From Phycisphaerales bacterium (GTDB taxonomy: Bacteria; Planctomycetota; Phycisphaerae; Phycisphaerales; UBA5793): 64,000 nucleotides of DNA. Below, piece by piece: positions 50,897 through 61,800 of this stretch. The position numbers and the translations under genes were made by a program. The notes under the pieces are model-generated. The model worked only from the letters and a program-made list of their open reading frames with translations, was not told where the DNA came from and ran no database searches. Positions within the stretch are counted from its first letter, which is position 1; every line of letters starts with the position of its first letter. Location of the stretch: positions 18,688 to 82,687 of the forward strand of contig JADZAS010000010.1 in assembly GCA_020852515.1 (NCBI GenBank). The letters are read 5' to 3'.

Positions 50897-51883
50897 TTAC
50901 GCCGCCGGCGGCAACGCTCGACCATCGCACGTCCAAAGCACGGCCAGTGAGTATCGCATGCGCGGCGGCAGGAGCATGCGGATTATAAACCGCACCACCG
51001 GCCGGCCCGTGACCAAACCGATGGCAAGTCCGGCAAAGTAGAGGATCATCGAGAAGCCAAGAAATGGCGGCATCAGTTGCGTGCGACCGGCCATCCATCC
51101 CCAACTCGGCTCGCGTGTCATGGCTTCCAGAGCCGGAACGGCCGCGAATCCTGCGGCGAGAATAAGCACGGCTCCACCCCAAACCAGCAGGCCGCGCCGC
51201 GAGAGTTGAACCAGCATCGCCGCCCAGAACCAGCCGATCGCCAGCATCGCCAGCACGCTGAATGCCCAGATGGCGATGCTTTCCGGCGTAAGCCCGTTGC
51301 GCCATCCTCCCGCCTGCCGGAGCATTGCGGCCTTGTCCTGCGCCGACCACCATTTCTGGAAGCTGACTGAATCTCCGAGCAGTCCGCCAACCGTCGTGAT
51401 CTGCTGCGCCCCGCCGGGGCGGTTGACAGTGACCGTTCCCGGTGAAAGGCTCAAGTTGGCATCTGACGGTGCTGCGGCGGCCTGACGGGCCGCCTGCCGC
51501 TCGACTTCCGAAAACACGTTCTGGATGAAGTAGGAATAGGGCTCAGCAGCAGTCTCAGATGCGCCCAGCGCCAGACCCATCATCATGCCGCTCGTGCCGA
51601 CGAAGGCGCCGACGATGAGCAGCATCCAGATCGCGGCCAGCGCCATCGCCCATCGATGCGCCCACCGCCCCAGCAGCGGATATTCCTGCACCGCGGCGCA
51701 CGTTCCGCACTCCGGACACCGCGCAATGAGCAGTGCGTAGTGCGGCTCACGGACGATCGCCTGGCCGACGAGGTTGTAGCCGCAACTCGTGCACAAACGG
51801 TCGCCGGTGATGAACGCGGTTGGAGCATCAGGCCGCGCGACTGGCGTGGAAGTTGAACCGCTCGTTTTCACTTCGGCGCTCAT
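50897..51883 (-). CDS. Zinc-ribbon membrane protein, larger of a pair
   Basis: The protein has 328 residues from MSAEVKTSGSTSTPVARP, with AGGAGC before the ATG. A zinc ribbon CTSCGYNL...CPECG (residues about 31-60) is followed by several membrane spans (WAMALAAIWMLLIVGAFVG, LVWGGAVLILAAGFAAV, FSMILYFAGLAIGLVTG). A large loop (SYFIQNVFSEVERQAARQAAAA to GGWRNGLTP) separates the first spans. Family unknown; zinc-ribbon-first membrane proteins are common in planctomycetes. The ATG overlaps the TGA of the upstream partner (ATGA), so the two are made together and may form one complex. No transporter motif is seen. Confidence 0.75.
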   Translation of the reverse strand: MSAEVKTSGSTSTPVARPDAPTAFITGDRLCTSCGYNLVGQAIVREPHYALLIARCPECGTCAAVQEYPLLGRWAHRWAMALAAIWMLLIVGAFVGTSGMMMGLALGASETAAEPYSYFIQNVFSEVERQAARQAAAAPSDANLSLSPGTVTVNRPGGAQQITTVGGLLGDSVSFQKWWSAQDKAAMLRQAGGWRNGLTPESIAIWAFSVLAMLAIGWFWAAMLVQLSRRGLLVWGGAVLILAAGFAAVPALEAMTREPSWGWMAGRTQLMPPFLGFSMILYFAGLAIGLVTGRPVVRFIIRMLLPPRMRYSLAVLWTCDGRALPPAA

Positions 51884-52554
51884 GTGCTGCTCCTGTGCCG
51901 CAACCTCCGGCGACGGGCCCGCCACCGCTGCCGGCGGAACGCCTGCCACAGCATCCCCAGTCCCTTCCCCGCCGGGATGCCTGCAGTGGCCACGAACATC
52001 ATGATGGCAAGCAGGCCGAGGCGAATGATCCACTCTCGCGGATAGAACGGGATGCGTATGTCGTCAGCGACGACGCAGTCCACGACCCAGACCAGACACG
52101 GGCCGATAAACACATCCGAACCGAGCACCACCGTCATCCACGCCACGAAACTCGACCACGCCACCCATCGCCGCCAGTGCGCCAGCCCGATGGTGAGCCA
52201 GACCCCGATCGTCACGCTGAGCACCGCGATCAGGCCGAGGATGATGAACTGAGCCAGCGTCTCGCGCGGGCCGGGCAGGCGACCGGCGCGGAGGCTGCCG
52301 GCAGACGCGATGCAGACCAACGACACCCAGATGGTCAGCCCCGCGAACATCGCCAGCTGGAGCACGATGGTCATGGCCGTGCGCTCGAGGCGCCAGAACT
52401 GCCTCCACCGAACAATGGCCGGGTGTCGCCGGCGCGCCGCCACCGCGCCGCACTGCGGGCAGATCACGAGCGGCAATCCATAGTGCGGATCTCGAAACGG
52501 GCGAATACGGGCCAGATCAAGCCCGCAATCGAGGCAGATATGACTGATGGCCAT
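51880..52554 (-). CDS. Zinc-ribbon membrane protein, smaller of a pair
   Basis: The protein has 224 residues from MAISHICLDCGLDLARI. A zinc ribbon CLDCG...PHYGLPLVICPQCG (residues 7-37) shares the R-(D/E)-PHY-(G/A)-L phrase with its downstream partner, so the pair are paralogues or share a domain. Four or five membrane spans follow (MTIVLQLAMFAGLTIWVSLVCI, FIILGLIAVLSVTIGVWLTI, WSSFVAWMTVVLGSDVF, LLAIMMFVATAGIPAG). The C-terminus is very Arg-rich. Function unknown. It lies divergent to glpK with a 179-base gap. Confidence 0.75.
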   Translation of the reverse strand: MAISHICLDCGLDLARIRPFRDPHYGLPLVICPQCGAVAARRRHPAIVRWRQFWRLERTAMTIVLQLAMFAGLTIWVSLVCIASAGSLRAGRLPGPRETLAQFIILGLIAVLSVTIGVWLTIGLAHWRRWVAWSSFVAWMTVVLGSDVFIGPCLVWVVDCVVADDIRIPFYPREWIIRLGLLAIMMFVATAGIPAGKGLGMLWQAFRRQRWRARRRRLRHRSST

Positions 52555-52733
52555 GAAGTACCGCGTTCCCTCGATGACGGCGGCTCAATCCTCCACCCGC
52601 TCGGCTACCAGCCGGTTCGGATTTCAGACCGCATTATTTCAGCGCCGCCGACGACGGCCCATCGAGGCCCATCTCGAATTGAAGCCCGCGCGTGGATTCG
52701 CGATATGCTTGAGCGGCAAGTCGCGGAGCATCC

Positions 52734-54248
52734 ATGCCCTTTGTGATCGCGCTGGATCAGGGGACCACCAGTTGCCGGGCCATCATCTTCGATGAGGCGG
52801 CGCAGGTGGTGTCGATTGCGCAAAAGGAGTTCCGCCAGATCTTCCCACAAGGCGGCTGGGTGGAGCACGACCCGAACGAGATCTGGTCTACGCAGGCGGG
52901 CGTGATCACCGAAGCGATGGAGCGCGCCGGCCTTCGCGCCCGCGACATCGCTGCGGCCGGCATCACGAACCAGCGCGAGACCGCGATCGTCTGGGACCGC
53001 GCGACGGGTCGGCCGATCGGCAACGCCATCGTCTGGCAGGATCGGCGCACGGCCGGCATGTGCGATGATCTCCGCCGCCGCGGCCTGGATGAGATGATCC
53101 GCGGCAAAACCGGCCTGGAGATCGACGCCTACTTCTCGGCCACCAAAATCGCATGGATGCTCGAACACATCGACGGCGCCCGGGCCCTTGCCGACTCGGG
53201 CCGCCTCGCCTTTGGCACGGTCGATTCCTGGTTGGCGCATCGACTGACCGACGCCGCGCTGCACATCACCGACATCAGCAACGCAGCTCGCACCATGCTC
53301 CTGAACATCCATACCGGCCAGTGGGATGAAGAACTGCTCGACCTGTTCAACATCCCGCGCGCCATGGTCCCGCAGGTGCGATCGTGCAGCGAGGTCTACG
53401 GCGAGATCGCCGCGCCTTCCGCGCTGGCCGGCGTGCCGCTGGCGGGGATGATCGGCGATCAGCAGGCCGCCACGATGGGCCAGGTCTGCACCGAGCCCGG
53501 ACTGGCCAAGAACACCTACGGCACCGGCTGCTTTCTGCTGCTCAACACCGGCAACACGCCGCGCGAATCGGCCAATCGACTCCTCACCACCATCGCCTGG
53601 AGGCGCGGCGCCGAAACGACCTACGCGCTCGAAGGCAGCGTCTTCGTCGGCGGCGCCATCGTCCAGTGGCTGCGCGACGGCCTGGGCATCATCGACCGAT
53701 CCGAAGACATCGAGCCGCTCGCCGCGCGCGCGGCCGACAGCGGCGGCGTGGTGCTGGTGCCCGCGCTCACCGGCCTGGGCGCGCCGCACTGGGACCCCCA
53801 CGCGCGCGGGCTGATCATCGGCCTGACGCGGGGCACGACCGCAGCGCACATCGCCCGCGCAGCGCTCGAAGGCATCGCCTTCCAGGTTGCCGACGTGGCC
53901 GAGGCGATGCAGTCGGATGCGGCGGCGCCCCTCAGCGAACTGCGCGTCGATGGCGGCGCGGCGTGCAACGACCTGCTCATGCAGTTCCAGGCCGACATAC
54001 TTCGAATCCCTGTCGTGCGCCCGAAACTCCTCGAAACCACCGCCCTTGGCGCTGCGTACATGGCTGGACTTGCGACGGGCCACTGGCCGTCGATTGACGC
54101 CGTCAGACAGAACTGGCAGGTCGATCGCATTTTCGAGCCGCGCATGAATGCGGTGGAGGCGCAAGCACATCGGACGCGGTGGCGCGAAGCAGTCCAGCGG
54201 GCCGGCGGCTGGACCCTCACGGCATCCCGTCCAGATACTCGGCGCTGA
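52734..54248 (+). CDS. glpK: Glycerol kinase
   Basis: The protein has 504 residues. It matches glycerol kinase throughout: [17 protein letters not shown] (phosphate 1), [48 protein letters not shown]-like [21 protein letters not shown], the Asp of [32 protein letters not shown] and [11 protein letters not shown]. It makes sn-glycerol 3-phosphate from glycerol and ATP in the cytoplasm. GGAG lies before the ATG. No glpF or glpD is next to it. Its C-terminal 32 bases overlap the end of the convergent nuclease-like gene, which is unusual and implies that the latter's reading frame is still maintained at its end. Confidence 0.97.
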   Translation: MPFVIALDQGTTSCRAIIFDEAAQVVSIAQKEFRQIFPQGGWVEHDPNEIWSTQAGVITEAMERAGLRARDIAAAGITNQRETAIVWDRATGRPIGNAIVWQDRRTAGMCDDLRRRGLDEMIRGKTGLEIDAYFSATKIAWMLEHIDGARALADSGRLAFGTVDSWLAHRLTDAALHITDISNAARTMLLNIHTGQWDEELLDLFNIPRAMVPQVRSCSEVYGEIAAPSALAGVPLAGMIGDQQAATMGQVCTEPGLAKNTYGTGCFLLLNTGNTPRESANRLLTTIAWRRGAETTYALEGSVFVGGAIVQWLRDGLGIIDRSEDIEPLAARAADSGGVVLVPALTGLGAPHWDPHARGLIIGLTRGTTAAHIARAALEGIAFQVADVAEAMQSDAAAPLSELRVDGGAACNDLLMQFQADILRIPVVRPKLLETTALGAAYMAGLATGHWPSIDAVRQNWQVDRIFEPRMNAVEAQAHRTRWREAVQRAGGWTLTASRPDTRR

Positions 54249-55589
54249 AGTTGCTTCGCAGTTCGATCCACATCGGCAGGTGATCGGACATCTTGTAGGT
54301 GCGCCAGGTGTTGTACGACACGTTGCTCGTGATCTGCGGGCTGTAGATCGGCTCATCCGCCGTCGTGAAGACGTGTTCGAAGTAGTCGAAGATGTTGGCC
54401 CCGACGATGTCGAGCCTGGCGTAGCCGCGATCGCGGTCGGGCTTCCAGAAGGCGATCTGGTCGTAATGCTGGTCGCGCGACACGTTGGAGCCGGGAATGC
54501 TTTTGAGCGATTCGGGCACGACAAAGCCGCTCGACTCGAGCGCCGCCATTGTGGGGTGGCCAGCGCCAATGATGTTGAAGTCGCCCAGCAGTCCCAGGAA
54601 CGCGCTGCGGTCGTACTTGAGTTCGCTTTCCGCTTTCTTTGCCAGCGCTGCGGCGAGCAATTCGATCTCGCGGCGGCGCTGCTCCATCTTCGCCGGATCG
54701 TCATCCTCGCCGTAGTAGATGTGCACGGTGCACAGGTTGATCTGCAGCCAGCCGGCCTGGAAGGAAATCAGAAACGGCGTCCGGGCGAACTGGCGCAGCG
54801 AATCATCGAACGAATCGTTGGGAAAGCGCAGCCGCAGCCGCTCCTCGCCGACGATCGGCGCCGGCAGATCGATATCCGCCTGACCCGTGCCGGGGCTGTT
54901 CACCGGCGTGTTCTTCACCACGACCACGGAGCAGCCATCGGGCAGCTTGAGCGTGCATCCGGCGGGGAGGTTGATCTCGACATCGCGATCGAGCACCTTG
55001 CCTCCGCTTTTGCTGCGCAGCCGTGCCGCATAGGTGCCGCTGAGATCAGTGCCGCCGGGTAATATGACCTCGACCGTCGGCGCGAGCCGGATGCGCTCGC
55101 CGAACGCGGCGCGGATCTTGCCGTCTTCGGCGAGCGTGAGTTCGCCGGCAATGTTCCGAAACTGTGCCCGCGAGCGGTTGTAGGCGAAGACCATGCGCTC
55201 GCCGTTGCCCGGCCCGCCGTCGGTCACATCCGTGGCGAGGTAGTCCCAGTCGGGCCGAGCAGCCGCATCAGCTTGCTGAATTCATTGAGATCGGCCCGGA
55301 TCTCCTGAAGCGCGACGATGTCAAAGTTCGAGATGATCTCGGCGATGTAGTAGAGGCACTCGTCGTCATCGCGGCCGCCGTACTTGCCGTTGCCAAACTC
55401 GCGCAGATTCCACGTGCCGATGCGCACCGTTTGAAGACGATCGATCGGAGCGGGCGCCGGCCCCGGCCGAGCAAAGTGGTTCGACAGCGCAGCGCGCAGT
55501 GCGATCAGTCTGCTCACCACGCGCTGCTTGTGCGCGGCGGTGGCAGCGTCATCAGTCGCTTTGAGTTTCAATCCGGCGTAGAAAGGCAT
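54217..55589 (-). pseudogene. Endonuclease/exonuclease/phosphatase protein split by a one-base frameshift
   Basis: Two frames together make one EEP protein. The first (55589 to 55224) begins MPFYAGLKLKAT and contains IGTWNLREFG and IVALQEIRADL (metal-binding Glu), then drifts at LLGPT into a stop. The second (to 54217) resumes with ATDVTDGGPGNGERMVFAYN and contains FLGLLGDFNI and YKMSDHLPMWIEL (catalytic His). One base is missing between 55248 and 55249: adding it turns GPT-GTT into GPT-WDYLATDVTDGG, the expected family text. A beta insertion of about 140 residues lies between strands. The cause may be a real mutation, a sequencing error or rarely slippage. EEP enzymes hydrolyse phosphodiester bonds; the substrate here is unknown. 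It overlaps the end of glpK by 32 bases. Confidence 0.85.
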
Positions 55590-55646
55590 GAGGCCTCCGA
55601 TCTTCCGGCGCACCGCCGAAGTGTCATCCCGCGAAGGCAGAATCTG

Positions 55647-56342
55647 CTACGTAAACAACCCTGTCGGTTCATCCTCGACGGGTTTGATCAATGACGGGTC
55701 GGAGTTCTTCGGGCTGTTCACGCGCGTGCTCACGCGATATGCGTGGAGCATCGACGCGGGCGCGGGATCGAGCAGCTCGTTGAGTTGCTCGGGCGCCGCC
55801 TTGGGATTGAGCCACGCGTCGAACTCATCCGGCGAGAGAATCACCGGCATGCGATCGTGAAGGTCTTTGATGTTGTCACTGGCGTTGGTGGTGATGATCG
55901 TAAAGGTGTCGATCGGCTCGCCGCCTTTGTCCCACCGCTCCCACAGGCCCGCCAGGCACATGATTGAGCCGCGGCTCGGGTGGATGTACCACGGCTGCTT
56001 GCGGCCGGCGATCTTCTGCCACTCGTAGAATCCGGAAATCGGCACGAGGCAGCGCCGCCGCGCGAACGCGCTGCGAAACGCCGGCTTGCTCGCCAGCGAC
56101 TCGGCGCGGGCGTTGATGAGGCGATTGCCGATCGCCGGATCGTCCGCCCAGTGCGGGATCAGTCCCCAGCGCGCAATGGCGATCTCGCACTGACCCTGGT
56201 CATCCAGCCGGGCGATGACCGAGTCCTGCGTCGGCGCGACGTTGTACGAAAGCGGCAGCTGCTCACCGGTGCTGGACTGCAGCACGCTCAAAAACGTGTG
56301 CACTTCCTTCCACGTGTACTCGCGCGTAAACCGCCCGCACAT
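55647..56342 (-). CDS. yedK: SRAP (YedK/HMCES) abasic-site shield protein
   Basis: The protein has 231 residues and begins MCGRFT. Removal of Met exposes Cys2, which forms a stable thiazolidine link with abasic sites in single-stranded DNA. Other family residues are seen: YNVAPTQ (Asn), RWGLIPHWA, INARAES, GFYEWQ (Glu) and LHDRMPVIL (His). It protects abasic sites at replication forks. The gene is divergent from the imuA-imuB-dnaE2 cassette with 126 bases between, consistent with co-regulation in the DNA damage response. Confidence 0.93.
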   Translation of the reverse strand: MCGRFTREYTWKEVHTFLSVLQSSTGEQLPLSYNVAPTQDSVIARLDDQGQCEIAIARWGLIPHWADDPAIGNRLINARAESLASKPAFRSAFARRRCLVPISGFYEWQKIAGRKQPWYIHPSRGSIMCLAGLWERWDKGGEPIDTFTIITTNASDNIKDLHDRMPVILSPDEFDAWLNPKAAPEQLNELLDPAPASMLHAYRVSTRVNSPKNSDPSLIKPVEDEPTGLFT

Positions 56343-56425
56343 GGCAACATCTTACCGGTGGCCGAGCAGATACAGCGACGTTTGCCCAAATGCACAGGTT
56401 TCGGGAAAGGCCGGCTGGATACCTA

Positions 56426-56462
56426 ACAAATACTTGACAAATATACCCCTCGCGGCTACCCT
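56426..56462 (+). promoter_or_regulatory. Candidate SOS-type operator and promoter of the mutasome cassette
   Basis: ACAAATA occurs twice, at 56426-56432 and 56437-56443, an 11-base direct repeat (one helical turn). The second copy overlaps a perfect -35, TTGACA (56434-56439); 17 bases later TACCCT (56457-56462) is a weak -10. Transcription would then start about at the imuA ATG (56469), so the message could be leaderless. Repressor identity is unknown; LexA is the natural candidate. Confidence 0.45.
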
Positions 56463-56468
56463 TGGCGC

Positions 56469-57353
56469 ATGGAGGCGCTCACGAGAATCCCTCAGAATAA
56501 GGCCACGGAGCGGCAAAAACGGGCTTTGGCCATCATCCAGGCCGTGTCGGAGCGGCACCCGGGCACGGCGGCCCCGCGACAGGCCGCCGTGCCTACCGGC
56601 TTTCTCGACAGCGCCATGCCGCACGGCGGGCTTGCGCGCAGCGCCGTGCACGAATGGATAGGCGTCGATGAGCCTGAACCCGCATCTTCCGACGAACCGA
56701 CCACCAGCAAGCAGCTCCACACGCGGCGGCCGGCCAGCCGATCCATCCAGCGACCCTACGGCTGGTCGCCCCCGCTCACGCTGCTCGTGCAGATCGCCCG
56801 GCAGTCGCTGATCGGACCGGACAACCCCGCCCACGTCATCTGGATCGGCCAGCCGATATGGCCCTACGCGCCGAGTCTGGCGCACGATCCGCAGCAGTCG
56901 CAAAGCCAGTCTCTGCTCGCCGCATCGCTCTTCGTGCAGGCGGAAACGGTGCGCGAGCGCGTGTGGGCCGCGGACCTGGCGCTGCGCAGCCGGTGCGCCG
57001 CTTCGGTCATCGTCGATGGATCGGGTTTCGATCTGTCCGCGACGCGGCGGCTGCAACTCGCGGCCGAGGCGGGCGGCGCGCTGTGCCTGCTGGCCCGGCC
57101 GCCGTGGGAGCGGCACGTGCTCTCGGCGGCGAACACGCGATGGGCGGTGCGGTGCTGCCCGTCATTCACCACGACAAGGCGATGGACCGTCGAACTGCTG
57201 CGCTGCAAGGGAGTGCAGCCCACTTCGCAGGCTGCACGCCTGTGGACCCTGGAGCGCCACCATGCGACGCGCCATGTCGCTGTGGTTCCCGACGTTCTCA
57301 GCCGACCTCGTCAGGCGGAGGCTCAGCACGCGCCCGCCCGGCGTACCGGCTGA
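56469..57353 (+). CDS. imuA: ImuA-type mutasome protein
   Basis: The protein has 294 residues. ImuA (SulA/RecA-like) features are GFLDSAMPHGGLARSAVHEWIG near the N-terminus, LTLLVQIARQSL, VIWIGQPIWPYAPSL, RVWAADLALRSRCAASVIVDG and LQLAAEAGGALCLLARPPWERH. It has the RecA-like core shape but no intact Walker A. ImuA binds ImuB and helps recruit the error-prone polymerase after DNA damage. Its last 92 bases overlap imuB in another frame. No ribosome site is seen before the ATG, fitting a leaderless start. Family members of this type vary strongly, so identification rests partly on the operon. Confidence 0.85.
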   Translation: MEALTRIPQNKATERQKRALAIIQAVSERHPGTAAPRQAAVPTGFLDSAMPHGGLARSAVHEWIGVDEPEPASSDEPTTSKQLHTRRPASRSIQRPYGWSPPLTLLVQIARQSLIGPDNPAHVIWIGQPIWPYAPSLAHDPQQSQSQSLLAASLFVQAETVRERVWAADLALRSRCAASVIVDGSGFDLSATRRLQLAAEAGGALCLLARPPWERHVLSAANTRWAVRCCPSFTTTRRWTVELLRCKGVQPTSQAARLWTLERHHATRHVAVVPDVLSRPRQAEAQHAPARRTG

Positions 57354-58875
57354 GCACCAGAGCCGGCGAAAAGTCATCCTCCTCACCACGCAGGTGCACG
57401 GCCGCGAGATCATCGCCCGGCACTGCGATCGCGCCGCGGCGCTGGGCATCTCGGCAGGTATGGACCTCGCCCACGCGCGCTCGCTGATTCCGACTGGAAC
57501 CGCCCTGCACCTCGAACCCCATCGCATCGATCGCGAACTGCAGACCCTGCACGCGCTGGCGTGCTGGGCGCTGCGCTACTCCCCTCTTGCAGCGCCTGAT
57601 CCGCCGGATGGATTGTGGCTCGACATCACCGGCACGCAGCGCGTGCACCGCAGCGAATCGAGGCTGATTCGATCCGCATCCGCTGCGGCAGCGAGGCTTG
57701 GCTTTGCCAATCGCATCGCCACCGCTTCGACCTTCGGCTGCGCCTGGGCCGCGGCACGGTTCGGCTCGCGCGATCTGGCCCGCATCCCCGACGGCCGTCA
57801 GCGCCAGGCGCTGGCGGACCTGCCCACCGCCGCGCTGCGGCTCGAAAACGAAACCGTCTACGGCCTCGAAGAAATCGGCGTTACCTGCATCGGACATCTG
57901 CTCGAACTGCCCCGCGCTTCGCTCGCCTCCCGATTCGGATCCGAAGTGATCGACCGGCTCGATCAGGCCCTGGGGCTGATGTTCGAGCAGATCGATCCCG
58001 TGCGCCCCCAGCCCCCGCCGCGCGCGGAACTCATCTTCGACGGGCCGACCGATCAATGGGAATCGATCGAAGCAGCAGCCTGGCAGACGCTCGAGCAACT
58101 CGCCGGCCACCTGGCTCGGCGCGAGCGCGGCGTGCGGCGGCTTGACGTGGAACTCCTGCGCCCGCTGATCGGATCAGAGCGGTTCGCCATCGATCTGAGT
58201 CGCGCGAGCCGAAGCATCAAACACCTCTGGTCACTGCTGCACTCGCGGCTCGAGCGCATCGATCTCACCGCCGGCATCGAAGGCGTGGTTCTCACGGCAA
58301 CGCGCACCGCGCGACTGCGCCACCAGCAGGCGTGCAGCGAGGCGCTGGGCGGCCGGAGCGAAAATGAATCGAACCGGGCATGGGGCGAACTCGTGGACAC
58401 GCTCGTGCAGCGCCTGGGCGTCGATCGCGTGCTGCGCGTCGAGCCCGTCGAGTCGCACCTGCCCGAGTCGTGCTTTCGTCGGCGCTCGGTCATGGAGCCG
58501 CCGCTCAGGTCAGAGGCGCAGGTGACCAGCGCCGATCGGCCGACGCGGCTGTTCGATCAGCCCGAGCCGGTGGAGGTCACGGCGCTGACGCCCGATGGGC
58601 CGGTCATGACGATCCGCTGGCGCGGCCAGTGGCGGCAGGTGATCTCGTGCATCGGGCCCGAACGCCTCGGTCCCGAGTGGTGGCGCTGGCGCACGCTGCA
58701 GGCCCAGCCGGCCACTAGCGCGCAGCGCCGCCGCCTGGTGCAGTTGCAAAGCCAGTGTCGCCAAGCGCCGCCCGATCGCGATTACTTTGCACTCCAGACG
58801 GAGACGGGCCGGTGGATGTGGGTCTGCCGGCAGGCGGGCACGGGGCGCTGGTTCGTGCACGGGCAGTGGAGTTGA
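57262..58875 (+). CDS. imuB: ImuB, catalytically dead Y-family polymerase
   Basis: The protein has 537 residues from MRRAMSLWFPTFSADLV; GGAG lies seven bases before the ATG. The N-terminal position where Y-family enzymes have the first catalytic Asp (D-x-D/N-x-F) reads WFPTFSAD, and the second acidic pair is replaced by WLDITGTQRVH, which is characteristic of ImuB. The palm, thumb and little-finger order is retained (RHCDRAAALGISAGMDLAHARSL, LEEIGVTCIGHLLELPRASLASRFG). The C-terminal part ends with RLFDQPEPVEV and a region typical of ImuB. It acts as adaptor between the beta clamp, ImuA and DnaE2. It overlaps imuA by 92 bases and is followed by dnaE2 after three. Confidence 0.93.
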   Translation: MRRAMSLWFPTFSADLVRRRLSTRPPGVPAEHQSRRKVILLTTQVHGREIIARHCDRAAALGISAGMDLAHARSLIPTGTALHLEPHRIDRELQTLHALACWALRYSPLAAPDPPDGLWLDITGTQRVHRSESRLIRSASAAAARLGFANRIATASTFGCAWAAARFGSRDLARIPDGRQRQALADLPTAALRLENETVYGLEEIGVTCIGHLLELPRASLASRFGSEVIDRLDQALGLMFEQIDPVRPQPPPRAELIFDGPTDQWESIEAAAWQTLEQLAGHLARRERGVRRLDVELLRPLIGSERFAIDLSRASRSIKHLWSLLHSRLERIDLTAGIEGVVLTATRTARLRHQQACSEALGGRSENESNRAWGELVDTLVQRLGVDRVLRVEPVESHLPESCFRRRSVMEPPLRSEAQVTSADRPTRLFDQPEPVEVTALTPDGPVMTIRWRGQWRQVISCIGPERLGPEWWRWRTLQAQPATSAQRRRLVQLQSQCRQAPPDRDYFALQTETGRWMWVCRQAGTGRWFVHGQWS

Positions 58876-58878
58876 GGC

Positions 58879-61800
58879 GTGCCTGAGAATGAATTTCCCA
58901 AACTCAAGCCGCATCCTTTTGTGCAGGCGAAGATGCAAGTGGAGGCGAAGGCGCAAGCGGGCTCGGATTCGCTATCAACGCAGTACGACGCAGGCGCAGC
59001 GCCTCCATACGCAGAATTGTGCGTCACGAGCAACTTCACCTTCCTCACCGGCGCCAGCCACCCCGAGGAGTTTGTCGAGCAGGCCGCGGCGTTGGGGTAC
59101 CGCGCCATTGCGCTGACCGATCTGCATACGCTCGCCGGCGTGGTGCGCGCTCACGTGGCCGCGAAAGAGTCGTGCATCCACTTCGTGCTCGGCACGCGCC
59201 TGCCGCTCACCGACATGAACGGCCTGACGGTGTGCGTCTATCCGACCGACCTGCCCTCCTATCGCCGCCTGTGCCGCCTGCTCACCATCGGCAAGCGGCG
59301 CACGACCAAGGGCAAGTGTGAACTGGGCTTTGATGATCTCGCTGCGCATGCGCAGGACCTGCTGGCGGTCACCATTCCGGATGGCATGCCCGATGAAGGC
59401 TTTACCGAATCGCTGATGCGCCTGCGCACCTGCTTTGATGATGATCGCCTCTCGCTGGCGGCGACGTGGCTCTACGGCCCCGATGATGCTGAACGCTTTG
59501 AGCGACTGAGCGATCTCGCCCACCGCTGCCGCGTGCCTCTGGTGGCCACCAACGATGCGCATCACCACATCCACGAGCGGCGCATGCTGCAGGATGTGCT
59601 CACCTGCATCCGCCACGGCTGCACGCTTGCCGAGGCCGGCTTTCACCTGCACGCCAACGCCGAGCGCCACCTCAAAGCCCCCGAAGAGATGCACCGCCTC
59701 TTTGCCGCGTGTCCCGAGGCGATCGAACGAGCCGTCCAAGTCGGCGAGCGCACGCGCGGCTTCAGCCTCGACCAGATCCGCTACGAATATCCCGATGAGA
59801 TCGTCCCGCCCGGCGCCACGCCCATGAGTTACCTGCGCGATCTCGTCTGGCAAGGCGCCCGGCGCATGCACGGCGGGCGCGTTCCCGGCAAGGTGATCGC
59901 CCAGATCGAACACGAATTCGAACTCATCGATGAACTCAACTACGCCCCCTACTTCCTCACCGTCTACGACCTCGTGCAGTACGCCCGCAGCCTCGACCCG
60001 CCCATTCTCTGCCAGGGGCGCGGGGCGGCGGCGAACTCGGCGGTGTGCTACTACCTCGGCGTCACCGCCGTCGATCCGGTGCGCATCAACCTGCTCTTTG
60101 AACGCTTCGTCAGCCGGGAGCGCAACGAGCCGCCCGACATCGACATCGACTTCGAACACGAGCGGCGCGAAGAAGTCATCCAGTACATCTACCGCAAGTA
60201 CGGCCGCGACCGGGCGGCGCTCACGGCCGAGGTGATCTCGTATCGCCGCCGCAGCGCCGTGCGCGACGTGGGCAAAGCCCTGGGCCTCTCGCTCGACTGC
60301 GTCGATCGCCTCGCCAAGACCATCGACTGGTGGGACGGCGGCGTGGTCGAGCCGCAGCGCCTGCGCGAGATGGGACTCAACCCCGACGAGCCGATCCTGC
60401 AGTGGCTCGCGCGGCTCGTGGGCGAGCTGCTTGGATTTCCGCGCCACCTCTCGCAGCACGTGGGCGGGTTCATCATCACCCGCTCGCCGCTGTGCGAACT
60501 CGTGCCCGTCGAGAACGCGGCCATGCCCGACCGCACCGTCGTCGAGTGGGACAAGGACGACATCGACGCCATGGGCATGCTCAAAGTGGATGTGCTCGGC
60601 CTGGGCATGCTCAGCGCGATCCGCCGCTGCCTCGAACTCATCAACCGGCACCACGGCACGGACCTGGCGCTGGGCACGATCCCCCCTGAAGATCCAGCGA
60701 CGTATGAGATGATTCAGCACGCGGACACCGTGGGCGTGTTCCAGATCGAGAGCCGCGCGCAGATGTCGATGCTGCCGCGGCTCAAGCCCAGGAACTTCTA
60801 TGACCTCGTCATCGAAGTGGCGATCGTGCGCCCCGGTCCGATCCAGGGTGACATGGTGCATCCCTACCTGCGGCAGCGCGCCGGCGAGGAAAAGATCGAT
60901 TACGTACACCCGGCGATTGAAGAAGTGCTCAGCCGCACGCTCGGCGTGCCGCTCTTCCAGGAGCAGTGCATGGCCTTGGCGGTGAAGGCGGCCGGCTTCA
61001 CGCCCGGCGAAGCCGACCAGTTGCGCCGCGCCATGGCGGCGTGGAAGCGCAAGGGCGATCAGATCTACCGCTTCGGGCAGAAGTTGATCGACGGCATGGT
61101 GCGCAACGGCATCCCGCTCGACTTTGCCCAGCGGTGCTTCGAGCAGATCAAGGGTTTCAGCGAGTACGGCTTTCCCGAGAGCCACGCCGCGTCGTTCGCC
61201 CTGCTCGTCTACGCCTCGGCGTGGATGAAGCGGCACTACCCGGCCGAGTTCTCCGCGGCTGTCATCAACAGCCAGCCCATGGGCTTCTACGCCCCCGCCC
61301 AACTCGTGCGCGACGCCAGGGAGCACCGCGTGCAGGTGGGCGGCGTCGATGTGAACTGCAGCGACTGGGACTGCACCATTGAAGACGGCGCCTTGCGCCT
61401 GGGCATGCGACTGGTCAAGGGAATGAAGGAGCAAGACGCCCGGCAATTGCGCGAGGCGGTCGCACAGCGCGGCCCGTTCAGCACGATGATCGATCTCTGG
61501 CGCGCCAGCGGCGCCCCGGCGGCGGCGCTGCGCCGCCTCGCCTCCGCCGATGCGTTCGGCTCGATGGGCCTGACGCGGCAGCAGGCGCTGTGGCACGCCC
61601 GGCTGCTGCGCGATGATGATCTGCCCCTGTTTGATTCGGTGAACGAGTCAACCGAGCCGCCCGCGAAACTGCCCGGCATCGGCCCGCAGCGCCAGGTCGT
61701 GCTCGATTACCACGCGACCGGCCTGTCGCTCAAGGCGCATCCCGTCTCGTTCGCCCGGGCGCGGCTCGATGCGCTGGGCGTCATGCGGTGCGCGGAGTTG

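Noticed and set aside
52605..54704. A 699-codon minus-strand frame
   Set aside because: It runs antisense through glpK and has no recognisable motif; glycerol kinase is certain.
58975..61596. An 873-codon open frame on the minus strand
   Set aside because: It lies opposite dnaE2, whose motifs are all intact; its translation is rich in His, Arg and Asp with no family text. High GC produces such mirror frames.
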